Source: CAYRXM01 sp964449465 (lineage in GTDB: Bacteria; Chloroflexota; Anaerolineae; JAFGEY01). Taken from it: DNA of 64,000 nucleotides. The stretch lies in assembly GCA_964449465.1 (NCBI GenBank), contig CAYVBK010000003.1, positions 1 through 64,000 of the forward strand. The letters run 5' to 3'. A model generated the notes under the pieces. The model was given only the letters and a program-made list of their open reading frames with translations. It searched no databases and was not told the origin of the DNA. A program made the translations under genes and the position numbers. How positions within the stretch are numbered: the first letter of the stretch is position 1; each line of letters begins with the position of its first letter. Positions 1 through 8,900 of this stretch are shown in pieces.

Positions 1-51
1 CCCAACAAGTTGGGGATTCCCCCTCATCCAGGTTCTCCGACAGGCTGCTAG
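1..51. mobile_element. Right end of a MITE-like palindromic element (copy A, partial)
   Basis: The segment ends in TCTCCGACAGGCTGCTAG, the same terminal sequence as the right ends of the two 143-bp elements at 39872-40014 and 47571-47713. It also carries the central mini-hairpin, here CCCAACAAGTTGGG where the others have CCCGAACAAGTTCGGG, so the stem has changed on both sides together. The middle is shorter than in the full copies. The left part lies outside the window. The element ends three bases past the stop codon of the minus-strand kinase-like gene. Confidence 0.6.
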
Positions 52-54
52 AGG

Positions 55-774
55 CTATTTTTCCGACATGGCCGGCGAAGCCGGCTTCATCCCTTTGATC
101 AGCTTTTTGATGCTGCTGCTAAGGTCACTAAAAATGTCGTGGACATTGCGAGTGGCGTCTACAATCTGAAAATCAAACTCGCGCGCCAGCGTGTCAAACC
201 GACTCATCACCCGCCCCTGATACTGCACATAATTTTCGTAATAGTCGCCCGGGCGCATAAAGTCCATGCCCGATTCCCAATAGTTGAACCCGCGCGCATT
301 CAGCACGCGCGGGATCAGATGATTGATGTCGGTGCGCAGGTAAAAAATCTTGTCGGGCACCAGGGCAAAGCCAAACACGTTATAGACCCACTTGCGCCCC
401 AACCCTCGCACCAGGGCACGGCAGATGATCGAATAAATGTACCGGTCGGTGATCACCACAAAGCCGGCCCGCAAGGCCGGAATGATCTCCCGCTCCAGGC
501 GGTCGGCCAGATCGGTGGCATAGAACAGACAGTTGGTCATCGCCCCCAGCACATTGCCTTCCTGAGCCAGCTCCAGCCCTTTGCCAGCCAGCATGGAACG
601 CTTGAGGCCGCTGGAAGCAACAGCATACCCTTCGGCCTCCAGCCACTCGCGCAACAATGCTACCTGTGTCGAACGCCCCACCCCATCGGTGCCTTCGATC
701 ACGATCAGGCGACCGGGCAGTTCTTGATGCTTGAAACCGGGCAATCCCTGTCCATAAAATTTCACCTGTGTCAT
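55..774 (-). CDS. Thymidylate-kinase-like protein with altered P-loop (K34R)
   Basis: A 239-residue P-loop nucleotide kinase of the dTMP kinase family, which transfers phosphate from ATP to a nucleoside monophosphate in the cytoplasm. The P-loop at residues 28-36 reads GTDGVGRST, so the invariant lysine is Arg34 (codon CGT). The DRYIYS motif, matching the family DRY segment, is intact, as is an R-rich lid-like region. The EPGGT-like substrate motif of classical Tmk is absent; the corresponding place reads SGLKRSML. Its start ATG overlaps the stop of the upstream paralogue by four bases (ATGA), so the two are translationally coupled. Loss of the P-loop Lys usually abolishes or strongly reduces kinase activity, so this may be a regulatory or heterodimer partner (inference). 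Family assignment is firm; the substrate is not known. Confidence 0.8.
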   Translation of the reverse strand: MTQVKFYGQGLPGFKHQELPGRLIVIEGTDGVGRSTQVALLREWLEAEGYAVASSGLKRSMLAGKGLELAQEGNVLGAMTNCLFYATDLADRLEREIIPALRAGFVVITDRYIYSIICRALVRGLGRKWVYNVFGFALVPDKIFYLRTDINHLIPRVLNARGFNYWESGMDFMRPGDYYENYVQYQGRVMSRFDTLAREFDFQIVDATRNVHDIFSDLSSSIKKLIKGMKPASPAMSEK

Positions 775-1535
775 GATACGGCCTCTCTTTCAGTGCCGAT
801 CTCACGCAAATAACGCCCATACAGATGCTCGGTGGTCAGCACCTCGCGCCACGCGCTGCGCTCGGCCTTGAGTGCGCCTTTGAGGTGTGGAGCCACGATC
901 TCGCGCACCAGTTCTTGCTGCCCGGTCAGCGGCAGTGTGGCATCCACCACCGTCAAACCAAATTCATCTACGATTTTGTCATACTCTTGCAAAATGCGCT
1001 GCTGAAACAAGGCAAAGCTCTCATACGGGTCGCGGCTGAGGCCCACATCCAGACCGGCCTCGTAATACTTGAGTTCCGGCCGCCCGTGCATGATGCGATT
1101 CAACGACTCGTCCAGCGGCACGCGAAAATAAAGGGCCACCGTCGGGCGCACGGCAAAAGCATAATTTCCCCGCACCCACTGCGCATCCACGCCGCGCGCC
1201 ACATCGCGGGCAAACGCGGTATAGATGTAACGGTCGGCCAGCACAATGGCCCCGGCCTTGAGCGCAGGCAGCATCTGTCGCTCCATCCGGTCGGCAAAGT
1301 CGGCCGCGTGGATCAGACTGAACGTGGTCGGCGACAACAGCTTCTTTTTTTTGCCCCGCCGCGTGGTTGCTCCCACCACCTGCGACGAGTTCCACTCGCT
1401 AAAAGCCACACAATATCCCTCGCCGATCAGCCATTTGCGCAACAGATCGAGTTGTGTGCTTTTACCCGAGCCGTCAATGCCCTCCACCACAAACAATTTG
1501 CCCGGCAATGGTTTTCCGTTCGGTAATTGCGCCAT
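771..1535 (-). CDS. tmk: Thymidylate-kinase-like nucleotide kinase
   Basis: A 254-residue dTMP-kinase-family protein. The P-loop is canonical, GIDGSGKST at residues 19-27 with Lys25, and the DRYIYT motif follows in the middle of the protein. As in its neighbour, the classical EPGGT motif is missing (SEWNSS instead), so the substrate may not be dTMP. The extra C-terminal 30-40 residues make it longer than typical Tmk (about 205-215 residues). The start ATG is preceded by AGAGGTAGG. It is the first gene of a two-gene minus-strand unit with the R34 paralogue, overlapping by ATGA. Known in the family: Tmk makes dTDP for DNA synthesis. Inferred: the intact member provides catalysis for the pair. 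The gene symbol is by family only. Confidence 0.78.
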   Translation of the reverse strand: MAQLPNGKPLPGKLFVVEGIDGSGKSTQLDLLRKWLIGEGYCVAFSEWNSSQVVGATTRRGKKKKLLSPTTFSLIHAADFADRMERQMLPALKAGAIVLADRYIYTAFARDVARGVDAQWVRGNYAFAVRPTVALYFRVPLDESLNRIMHGRPELKYYEAGLDVGLSRDPYESFALFQQRILQEYDKIVDEFGLTVVDATLPLTGQQELVREIVAPHLKGALKAERSAWREVLTTEHLYGRYLREIGTEREAVS

Positions 1536-1551
1536 CGTTCCTACCTCTTGA

Positions 1552-1581
1552 TTCGACTGACAGGTTTTTTTGAGTTATAAT
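1552..1581 (+). promoter_or_regulatory. Candidate promoter of the WYL regulator
   Basis: TTCGAC and TATAAT are separated by 18 bases, about 60 bases upstream of the WYL regulator start. The -10 is consensus; the -35 is weak. The same TTATAA core could also serve the divergent kinase pair. Confidence 0.4.
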
Positions 1582-1643
1582 CACATTGATTTTGAGAGCC
1601 TGTTTCATCGCCACCCACCCATCCCGGAAATGAGGGAAATAAA

Positions 1644-2612
1644 ATGAGCCGCATGCTCAATCGCTCTGAACGTCTACGCGCCATCGAGCGCATGTTGTTC
1701 CTGTCCAACGAAGGGATGACCGCATCCGAGATCGCCGACCTGTGCGGGGTCAACCGGCGCACCATCTATCGCGACATAGACCTGCTCAGTGCGGGCGGCG
1801 TGCCGATCTGGCAGGATGAAGGCCGCTTTGGCATCGAACGTACCCAATACCTGACCACCGTGCGCCTCAATTTCAACGAAGCCGTGGCCCTGTACATGGC
1901 CGCCCGTCTGCTGGCCCGCCATTCCGACGAACACAACCCTCACGTGGTTACAGCCCTGGACAAGCTGGCCACCTCACTGCCCGAACCGATCAGCGGACAC
2001 ATTGCCCAAACCGCCGCCTGGGTGCGCCGTCGCCCGCTGAACGATCCTTATATCCAGGTGTTAGAAGCAATCACCCTGGCCTGGTCGTTGCAGCGCAAGG
2101 TGCGCCTGTGGTACCACTCACCGCGCAGTGGGCAGGTGCGTCAGCGCGATTTTTCCACCTATTTCATCGAACCGTCGGGGGCCGGCTATGCCTGCTATGC
2201 CATCGGCCTGGACGACTGGAGTGGCGAAATGCGCACCTTCAAGCTGGAACGCCTGGAACGGGCGCAAATGCTCGATGAAACCTACCGCATCCCGCCCGAT
2301 TTTGACCCCAACCAATACCTGGAAACCAGTTGGGGCATTATGCACGGCGAAGAACAGGTGGAGGTGATTTTACAATTCTCGCCGACTGTGGCCGCACGGG
2401 TCAAAGAGTCGGTGTGGCACCCTTCGCAAGACATTGACGATCTCCAGGACGGCGGCTGCCTGCTCACCGTGCACGTTTCGGAGCCCAAAGAAATGCATCC
2501 CTGGATCCGCAGTTGGGGCGCCGAGGTCGAGGTGCTGGCTCCGCCGTCGCTGCGCCGCGAGATCGCCCAGGAATCTATGCGGATGGCCGCCATTTATCAA
2601 GGCATCCGGTAG
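1644..2612 (+). CDS. HTH-WYL domain transcriptional regulator
   Basis: A 322-residue YafY/PafBC-type regulator. Residues about 8-60 form a winged HTH_11 domain with the recognition segment GVNRRTIYRDI. Residues about 145-215 form a WYL domain with the typical end RTFKLERLERA, and the C-terminal part (about 235-315) resembles the WCX extension. Known of the family: WYL domains bind ligands, including nucleic acids and nucleotides, and the regulators often respond to DNA damage or control defence genes. It diverges from the thymidylate-kinase-like pair, with a shared 108-base intergenic region, so control of those kinases is a reasonable guess (inference). The start ATG has the upstream sequence ATGAGGGAAATAAA as a modest ribosome site. 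The stop codon TAG lies inside a 28-base palindrome. Confidence 0.9.
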   Translation: MSRMLNRSERLRAIERMLFLSNEGMTASEIADLCGVNRRTIYRDIDLLSAGGVPIWQDEGRFGIERTQYLTTVRLNFNEAVALYMAARLLARHSDEHNPHVVTALDKLATSLPEPISGHIAQTAAWVRRRPLNDPYIQVLEAITLAWSLQRKVRLWYHSPRSGQVRQRDFSTYFIEPSGAGYACYAIGLDDWSGEMRTFKLERLERAQMLDETYRIPPDFDPNQYLETSWGIMHGEEQVEVILQFSPTVAARVKESVWHPSQDIDDLQDGGCLLTVHVSEPKEMHPWIRSWGAEVEVLAPPSLRREIAQESMRMAAIYQGIR

Positions 2613-2636
2613 AGACGCAATATCTTGCGTCTCTAC
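2609..2636. repeat. Perfect 12-bp-stem palindrome overlapping a stop codon
   Basis: GTAGAGACGCAA and TTGCGTCTCTAC are perfectly complementary around a TATC loop. The TAG stop of the WYL regulator is within the left arm. Sequences of the form GTAGAGACGC...GCGTCTCTAC recur as dispersed palindromes in several phyla. It separates two convergent genes and may also act as a transcript 3' end, although no T tract follows. Confidence 0.75.
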
Positions 2637-2647
2637 TATACCCGCCT

Positions 2648-3016
2648 CTACGGCTCTTGAACCTCCACACGCACCCACACCTGCCCGCCATCCACCTTGG
2701 CCGGATAAGTGGTCAAATTTTTGGGTTTGGAAAGAGCATTGGCCACACCTTTTAACACACCGGGCAGCTTTTCCACCCACTCTTTGTTGCGGCCGGTAGT
2801 CACGTCAAAAGTCGAGCCGTGCGCCGGGCAAACCAGCACCCGCTCTTTAAGTGTGCCTTTGACCAGCCGCGCTTTCAGGTGTGGACAGCGCGGTTGAAGG
2901 GCATAATAAGTCTTGCCCACCCGCACCAGCAGCACCGTCTGCCCTTCGGCTTTGATTTCTTGCATCGTGCCGCTTTTCAACATGTCTTCGGAACCGACAC
3001 TGATCCATTTGTTCAT
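2648..3016 (-). CDS. Rieske [2Fe-2S] ferredoxin-like protein
   Basis: A 122-residue soluble Rieske-domain protein carrying electrons on a 2Fe-2S cluster. The two ligand pairs are visible: Cys44-Pro-His46 in RCPHLKA and Cys63-x-x-His66 in CPAHGSTFD, giving the C-x-H...C-x-x-H arrangement. No signal peptide or membrane helix is seen, so it is cytoplasmic and resembles the small ferredoxin subunits of dioxygenase or nitrite-reductase-type systems. No oxygenase subunit is nearby, so its redox partner is unknown. An AAAAGGAGAAGTGT ribosome site precedes the ATG. It lies 12 bases downstream of the histidine kinase on the same strand and may be cotranscribed with it. Confidence 0.88.
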   Translation of the reverse strand: MNKWISVGSEDMLKSGTMQEIKAEGQTVLLVRVGKTYYALQPRCPHLKARLVKGTLKERVLVCPAHGSTFDVTTGRNKEWVEKLPGVLKGVANALSKPKNLTTYPAKVDGGQVWVRVEVQEP

Positions 3017-3028
3017 ACACTTCTCCTT

Positions 3029-4267
3029 TTATAAATTAGGTTTGATCGGCACCACCAGACGCACTGTGGCGCCTTGACCAGACTGAGAAAACAGAGACAG
3101 CTTGCCCCGCAGCATTTCGGCCCGCTCGCGCATATTGGTCATGCCCAGGCTGCCCTGCGCCGCCGAGCGGGACAGAGCGGTGCTGGTGTCAAAACCCTGC
3201 CCGTCATCGCGCACACTCACATCCAACACCTCTTGATCGCAGGTCAGAGTGACCCACATATGCCTGGCCTGAGCGTGCTTTTTGGCATTGCCGATGGCCT
3301 CTTGCACCACCGCAAAAATGGCCGATTCGGCCTGCCAGCTCAAACGCAGCACATCGCCTTGCACCATCAATTGGACAGTGAAATCTTCGGTCTCATTCAA
3401 GCGGGTGACATAGGCCTCCAACGCGGCCAGCAGGCCCTTGGTTTCCAGGATCACCGGACGCAGGTCAAAGAGCATAGTGCGCAACTGATGCATGGCCCGC
3501 TGCGCCAGGCTGGACACCTCGACCAACTCGCTGTCCACTTTGGTCGGCTCGCGCTCTAGCAACTTGCGCACAAAGCCCAAATTCATAATGATGGCCGCCA
3601 CCACCTGCGTGGGGCCGTCGTGCAACTCGCGGGCCAGGCGGCGGCGCGCTTCTTCTTCCACCAACATGATACGGTCACGCTCATCGCGCACCTGCTGATA
3701 CAACTGGGCATTGCGAATAGCCGTCGCCGACTGAGCGGCAAAAGCCTGGAGCAACTCTTTGTCGGCCTGATCGAAACACTCTCCGCCCACCTTGTTCAAC
3801 ACCTGCAATACCCCGATGGCCTCGCCGCGGGCGATCATGGGCGCGGTGATCATCGAAGTGGTTTGAAAGTTGACACTGGCCCCGATTTCAGGATAATATC
3901 GTTGATCTTGGAGCGTATCGTCTACAATGACCGCCTGTTGATGGTTTAGCACCCAACCGGCAATGCCCTGATGACGCGACATGCGTGTATTGAGCAGCTT
4001 TTCGCCGCCACCGCCCTCGATCACGGTAAACACCAGCTCGTCGGTGAGCGGGTCCAACAAAAGCAGCGAGCCGGCCGTCGCCTGCGCCACCTGCACCGCC
4101 GCGCTCAAAATATTGCGCAGCAAGCGGTCCAGGTCCAACTCCCAGGCCAAATCCTGGCTGACTTGCTGGAAAACGCGCAGCCGTTCTACCTGTTGCTGCA
4201 AAGAAATGCACTGTTCATACAAGGGCGCATCTTGTGCCAAGCCATCTTGAAAATGCGAGTCTACCAT
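3029..4267 (-). CDS. GAF-domain sensor histidine kinase (NarL-family type)
   Basis: A 412-residue cytoplasmic sensor kinase. Residues about 40-190 form a GAF domain; the dimerisation/phosphoacceptor segment has RELHDGPTQ with His216, typical of HisKA_3 kinases; the ATPase domain shows the N-box region AIGNAKKHA and the G-box DDGQGFD. No transmembrane helices are present, so the signal is likely internal or bound by GAF. The reading frame stays open upstream, but ATG at 4267 has the ribosome site AGGGGGAACC and its protein starts at the natural family boundary, so that start was chosen. No response regulator gene is visible in the window, so the partner is encoded elsewhere. It is divergent from the subtilase gene and probably cotranscribed with the Rieske gene. 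Confidence 0.9.
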   Translation of the reverse strand: MVDSHFQDGLAQDAPLYEQCISLQQQVERLRVFQQVSQDLAWELDLDRLLRNILSAAVQVAQATAGSLLLLDPLTDELVFTVIEGGGGEKLLNTRMSRHQGIAGWVLNHQQAVIVDDTLQDQRYYPEIGASVNFQTTSMITAPMIARGEAIGVLQVLNKVGGECFDQADKELLQAFAAQSATAIRNAQLYQQVRDERDRIMLVEEEARRRLARELHDGPTQVVAAIIMNLGFVRKLLEREPTKVDSELVEVSSLAQRAMHQLRTMLFDLRPVILETKGLLAALEAYVTRLNETEDFTVQLMVQGDVLRLSWQAESAIFAVVQEAIGNAKKHAQARHMWVTLTCDQEVLDVSVRDDGQGFDTSTALSRSAAQGSLGMTNMRERAEMLRGKLSLFSQSGQGATVRLVVPIKPNL

Positions 4268-4304
4268 GCTGGTTCCCCCTGATTGCTGCCTGAACAAAAG
4301 AGAT

Positions 4305-5609
4305 ATGATGATTGTATCACAACAGGTATGTTTAATCAAGCAAGCCCCGCCTGGGTTCATCCACAGCAACACATTCAGGCGGGTCGCGATCGGTGTGCTG
4401 CTGAGCCTGTTGCTGCTCTGGCCGGGCCGCCGCAACATCGCCGCACCCCCGGCCATCGAGTTACTGGTCAAACTGCGCCCCGGAACGGCCCATCTCCCGT
4501 TTGCCATGCAGCCATTATCGGTGCCGGGCTGGGTGCGCCTGGCAACGCCGGCCAACCTGAGCGAACGCATCCAGGCCGAGCTGAGCCGCCACCCCGATGT
4601 GCTGGTTGTCGAACCCAACCTGGAGGTCACCGCCGCCCTGACGCCCAATGACCCTGGCTGGAGCGCGCAGTGGGCACCTGCACTCATCGGTATGCCCGCC
4701 GTTTGGGATGTCACCGCCGGCATCACTCAGGTGGTGGTGGCCGTCATAGACAGCGGCATGGACATGGCCCACCCCGACCTGAGCGGCCAGGTATGGGTCA
4801 ATCCTGGTGAGATTGCCAGCAACGGCCTGGACGACGACGACAACGGCTATGTAGACGACATACACGGCTGGCGGTTTTTGGGCACCGATCAAAGCAACAA
4901 CCTGCAAGACGGCTATGGACACGGCACCCACGTGGCCGGCATTGTGGCGGCGCGGGGTCACAACGGCCTCGGCGTGGCCGGCATCGCCTGGAACTGCCCG
5001 CTGATGATCCTCAAAGTGCTGCAAGACAGCAACGGCAGCGGCACATTTGCCGATGTGGCTCAGGCCATCGTTTATGCCACCGACAACGGTGTCCGCGTGA
5101 TCAACCTCAGCCTGGGCGGCCCCACCAACAGCGCCATCATGGAGGACGCGGTCGAATATGCCGATGCACACGACGTGTTGGTGGTAGCCGCCGCCGGAAA
5201 TTTCAACGCCTGCGCCGCCGGCAAGGTCTTGTACCCGGCGGCATCCCCTCACGCCCTGGCCGTCGCCGCCACCAACCCCGCCGATCAACGCATCAGTTCC
5301 TCGTGCTATGGCCCCGAGGTAGACCTAGCCGCACCCGGCGAGGGCATCTACAGCACCTGCATCGGCGGCAGTTATTGCACCAAGACCGGCACCAGCATGG
5401 CTGCACCGCACGCGGCCGGCCTGGCCGCCCTGATCCGCTCAATGCACCCCACTTATACCAACACCCAGGTCATCCAAACCCTTGCCACCACCGCCCGCGA
5501 CATTGAGCAGCCTGGCTGGGACATGTACACCGGCTGGGGACGCATCCAGGCTGCGCAGGCCATCTCGAACACTCTGTTTATCTTTTATATGCCGTTGATA
5601 TACAAATAG
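4305..5609 (+). CDS. Secreted subtilisin-like serine protease (S8) with YMPLI tail
   Basis: A 434-residue subtilase. The N-terminus has a basic region and the hydrophobic run VAIGVLLSLLLLWPG, a likely signal peptide, followed by a short propeptide-like segment. The catalytic triad is Asp149 (VIDSGMD), His206 (GHGTHVAG) and Ser364 (GTSMAAPHAAG), with oxyanion Asn299. A calcium-site-like segment NGLDDDDNGYVDD is present. The protein ends in FIFYMPLIYK, resembling the end of the giant subtilase downstream (VYLPII). Two adjacent ATGs at 4305 and 4308 follow AAAAGAG; an in-frame start at 4266 exists but overlaps the divergent kinase start. It probably degrades extracellular protein, and the tail may retain the enzyme at the surface (inference). 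Confidence 0.9.
   Translation: MMIVSQQVCLIKQAPPGFIHSNTFRRVAIGVLLSLLLLWPGRRNIAAPPAIELLVKLRPGTAHLPFAMQPLSVPGWVRLATPANLSERIQAELSRHPDVLVVEPNLEVTAALTPNDPGWSAQWAPALIGMPAVWDVTAGITQVVVAVIDSGMDMAHPDLSGQVWVNPGEIASNGLDDDDNGYVDDIHGWRFLGTDQSNNLQDGYGHGTHVAGIVAARGHNGLGVAGIAWNCPLMILKVLQDSNGSGTFADVAQAIVYATDNGVRVINLSLGGPTNSAIMEDAVEYADAHDVLVVAAAGNFNACAAGKVLYPAASPHALAVAATNPADQRISSSCYGPEVDLAAPGEGIYSTCIGGSYCTKTGTSMAAPHAAGLAALIRSMHPTYTNTQVIQTLATTARDIEQPGWDMYTGWGRIQAAQAISNTLFIFYMPLIYK
4311..4339 (-). promoter_or_regulatory. Promoter of the histidine kinase, inside the divergent subtilase start
   Basis: Read on the minus strand, TTGATT and TACAAT are separated by 17 bases, with an extended -10 (TGATACAAT). The site lies 44 bases upstream of the kinase ATG and within the first codons of the divergent subtilase gene. 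Confidence 0.55.
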
Positions 5610-5678
5610 TTATCATTTGTGATTCCCGCACACCACCAGGCATAAAAATGCCCATCGAGGAGTCGCCGAGCGACACAA

Positions 5679-5699
5679 GGGCAGGGACAAGCCCTGCCC
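5679..5699. repeat. GGGCAGGG...CCCTGCCC hairpin
   Basis: An 8-bp perfect stem around ACAAG, 70 bases after the small subtilase. No T tract follows. It resembles the dispersed palindromes containing GGGCAGGGCTTGTCCCTGCC seen in many bacterial genomes, and it could also end the upstream transcript. Confidence 0.5.
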
Positions 5700-5717
5700 C
5701 TACCGATTTACAAAAAA

Positions 5718-5746
5718 TTGACATGCACTCTACTGTGTGATAGAAT
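5718..5746 (+). promoter_or_regulatory. Promoter of the giant subtilase
   Basis: TTGACA, a 17-base spacer and TAGAAT, with TG one base before the -10 (extended -10). It implies a leader of about 210 bases before the ATG at 5963. Confidence 0.7.
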
Positions 5747-5962
5747 AATTCTGCTTGATTTACCTCATCCTGTCGCCACATTCAGGCAGGCCACAAGCCA
5801 TATCCTTGTCCGGGGGGAATTGCCTGCACTCTGCTTTGTTCGACCACCGTACACCTTTCCCCTCACCAGGCATTGGTTCATCATCTTTATTTAGAAAGGA
5901 GGTCCCCTAAAAACCACTCGTTCTGATTTCTATTTATTATCTCTTTTGCGAAAGGAGCCAGA

Positions 5963-8900
5963 ATGATCAAGATACGCAAGTTTTTCAATGTCCTCACCGT
6001 GATAACCCTGCTGATGGGATTGTTTGTCATCCCCACACAGGCAGCCCCCGAACCCAACACCGTCGAAGACATTGCCGCCGACCTGCTTCAGCAGACCGGC
6101 GATGACCCGCAGCCCACTGCCCCTCGCAAAACGCGCTTTGACACAGCGCAGCTTGAGGCGGTTGACCCCAACAGCATCACCGTTGTACGCCCCACATCCA
6201 CCAAAGGGCAGGTCGTCGGTGAAGTGAAAAATGCCACCGGCCTGGCCCGCTATATCGTCTTGCTGCAAGAGCCGGCTCTGGCCGAGTACAAGGGCGGCAT
6301 CCCCGGCCTGGCCCCCACCAGCGTCGAAGCCATCGGCGGCAACAAGCTCAATGTCAACAGCGCGGCCAGCCTGGCCTATGTCCGGTATCTGGAGGGCAAG
6401 CAAGCCCAGTTCGTCTCTGCGCTGGAAACCACCCTTGACCGCACGCTGGTTGTCTCGTACCGCTTCCAGCACGCCGTGAACGGCCTGGTGCTGACCCTGA
6501 CCCCCGCAGAAGCAGCCAAGATCGCCCAACTGCCAGAGGTCTATCTGGTAGAACGCGAGCGCGACCTGCCGCTGGACACCGATGTCGGCCCCGTCTGGAT
6601 TGGCGCGGGCGGCATCTGGGACGGTTCTACCACCGGCACGGCCACCAAGGGCGAAGGCATCGTGGTGGGCATCATTGACACCGGCATCAACGTGATCAGC
6701 CCCACCACCTACCTGGGCAAAACCTACCAGGGGCATCCTTCGTTCATAGACCCCGGCCCGGTAGATGGGTATGATCATCCCGCCCCGGCCAAGTTCTTTG
6801 GCGTGTGCAATTCGTCATCGCCCGATTACGACCCCACCTTTCCCTGCAATGACAAGCTGATCGGCGCGTATGACATGCAAAACAGCACCGCCGACCCCGA
6901 TGCGCCGCGCGATGACAACGGGCACGGCTCACACACGGCCAGCACCGTAGCCGGCAACACCATCACGGCCACCGTCGCTGCGCCCACCACCTCCACCCAG
7001 CGCATCATCTCGGGCGTGGCCCCGCATGCTCAGATCATCGCCTATGATGCCTGCTATACCACTTCGGACGGGCGTGGTAGCTGCCCCAACACCGCCACCA
7101 CCGCTGCCGCCGACCAGGCCATAGCCGACGGCGTGGTGGATGTGATCAACTTTTCCATCGGCGGCGGCGAGGCCCCCTGGTCCGACACCACCTCGCTGGC
7201 CTTCAAGTCCTGCCGCGCGGCGGGCATCTATGTGGCCGCTTCGGCTGGCAACGAAGGCCCCGCCGCCAACACCGTCGGCCACAACGAGCCATGGGTGTCC
7301 AACACCGGTGCCTCGACCCACAACCGCACCTATATCAACTCGTTGATTGATATGGCTGGCGACGGCACGCCCCCCGCCGACATGACCGGCAAGGGCTTTA
7401 CCGCCGGCTATGGCCCGGCGCGCATCGTCTATGCCGGCAACTATACCAGCACCATCCCCAATGATGCCCTGTGCCTGAACCCCTTCCCGGCCGGCACATG
7501 GACCAATGGCGAAATCGTCGTCTGCGACCGCGGCACTGCAGGCCGCGTGGCCAAAGGCCAAAACGTCCTGGCCGGCGGCGCAGGCGGCTATGTTCTGGCC
7601 AACGACTCTGCCAACGGCAACGCCCTGACCGGCGACTCGCACTTTTTGCCCGCCGTACACATCACCTACAACGACGGCGTTATCCTCAAAGCCTGGCTGG
7701 CCAGTGGCACTGTCCATACCGCCACCATCGGCGGCTTTGAGTTAGTACAAGACCCCGCCCTGGCCGACATTATGGCCGATTTCAGCTCGCGCGGCTGGTC
7801 TACCGTGCCAGGCCTGATCAAGCCCGACATCATCGCCCCCGGCGTAGATGTGCTGGCCGCAGTCCAGAGCCAGGCCGGCTTTGACTTTTACGGCGGCACC
7901 TCGATGGCCAGCCCGCATCATGCCGGCGCTGCCGCCCTGCTGATGGCCCTGCACCCCACCTGGTCGCCCGCCGAGGTACAATCGGCGTTGATGACCACGG
8001 CCTACCGCGAAGAGATTTACAAAGAAGACGGCACCACCGAGGCCGACCCACACGACCGTGGATCGGGGCGCGTAGACCTGAGCAAAGCAGCCCTGGCCGG
8101 CCTGGTGTTGGATGAAACCATCACCAACTATACCAATGCCGACCCCGCCAACGGCGGCGATCCCAAGACCCTCAACCTGGCCAGTATGGCCAACGACCGC
8201 TGCCTGGGCACCTGCACCTGGACGCGCACCGTGTCCAGCACCGTCAACGCCAGCGTGATCTGGACGGCCACCTTTACCGGCACAGCTGGCCTGACCATCA
8301 ATGCCAGCCCGGTCACGTTTACCCTGCCGGCTTATGGCGAGCAGACCATTGTCATCACCGCCGACGTGGGCAGCCTGCCCGCCAGCGCATGGGTGTTTGG
8401 CGAAGTCATCCTCACCGCTGACGACCCCACCATCCCCGAAGCGCACCTGACGTTGGGAGTCAAGCCCACTACCGGCATCCTGCCCGACTATGTGCGCTTT
8501 GACACCCGCCGCAACGCCGGCTCAGAGTTGGTCACCGGCATCCAGACCTTTGAAGTAGTGACGCTCACCACCGAGTCATTTGGGCTGGTCAAGGCCACCC
8601 TGAACGACATCTCGCTCAATCAAGACCCCTCCAACGGCGACGCCTATGATAACCTGACCCAGGTCTACTATCGCACCGTGACCGTGCCGGCCGGGGCCAG
8701 GCGATTGGTGGCTGAAATCACCGCGTCAGAAGCGCCCGATGTGGACCTCTTTGTCGGCACGGGCAGCACGCCCAGCCTGGCCACCGAGGTCTGCGCCAGC
8801 ACCACACCATCCTGGAACGAGTACTGCGACATCACCGACCCGATCACCGGCACATGGTGGATCCTGGTGCAAAACTGGGCCGGCTCAACCAGCCAGCCCG

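Larger units (their letters stand above)
5610..5962. other. 353-bp intergenic region between two subtilase genes
   Basis: No gene is seen. It holds a hairpin (5679-5699), a strong promoter (5718-5746) and a long leader of about 210 bases. Within the leader, AAAGGAGGT at 5895-5903 is a near-perfect Shine-Dalgarno match, but no ATG, GTG or TTG stands 4-12 bases after it. Confidence 0.6.

Noticed and set aside
4268..4726. N-terminal extension of the histidine kinase
   Set aside because: The extension overlaps the divergent subtilase coding region and has no domain; ATG at 4267 has a good ribosome site.
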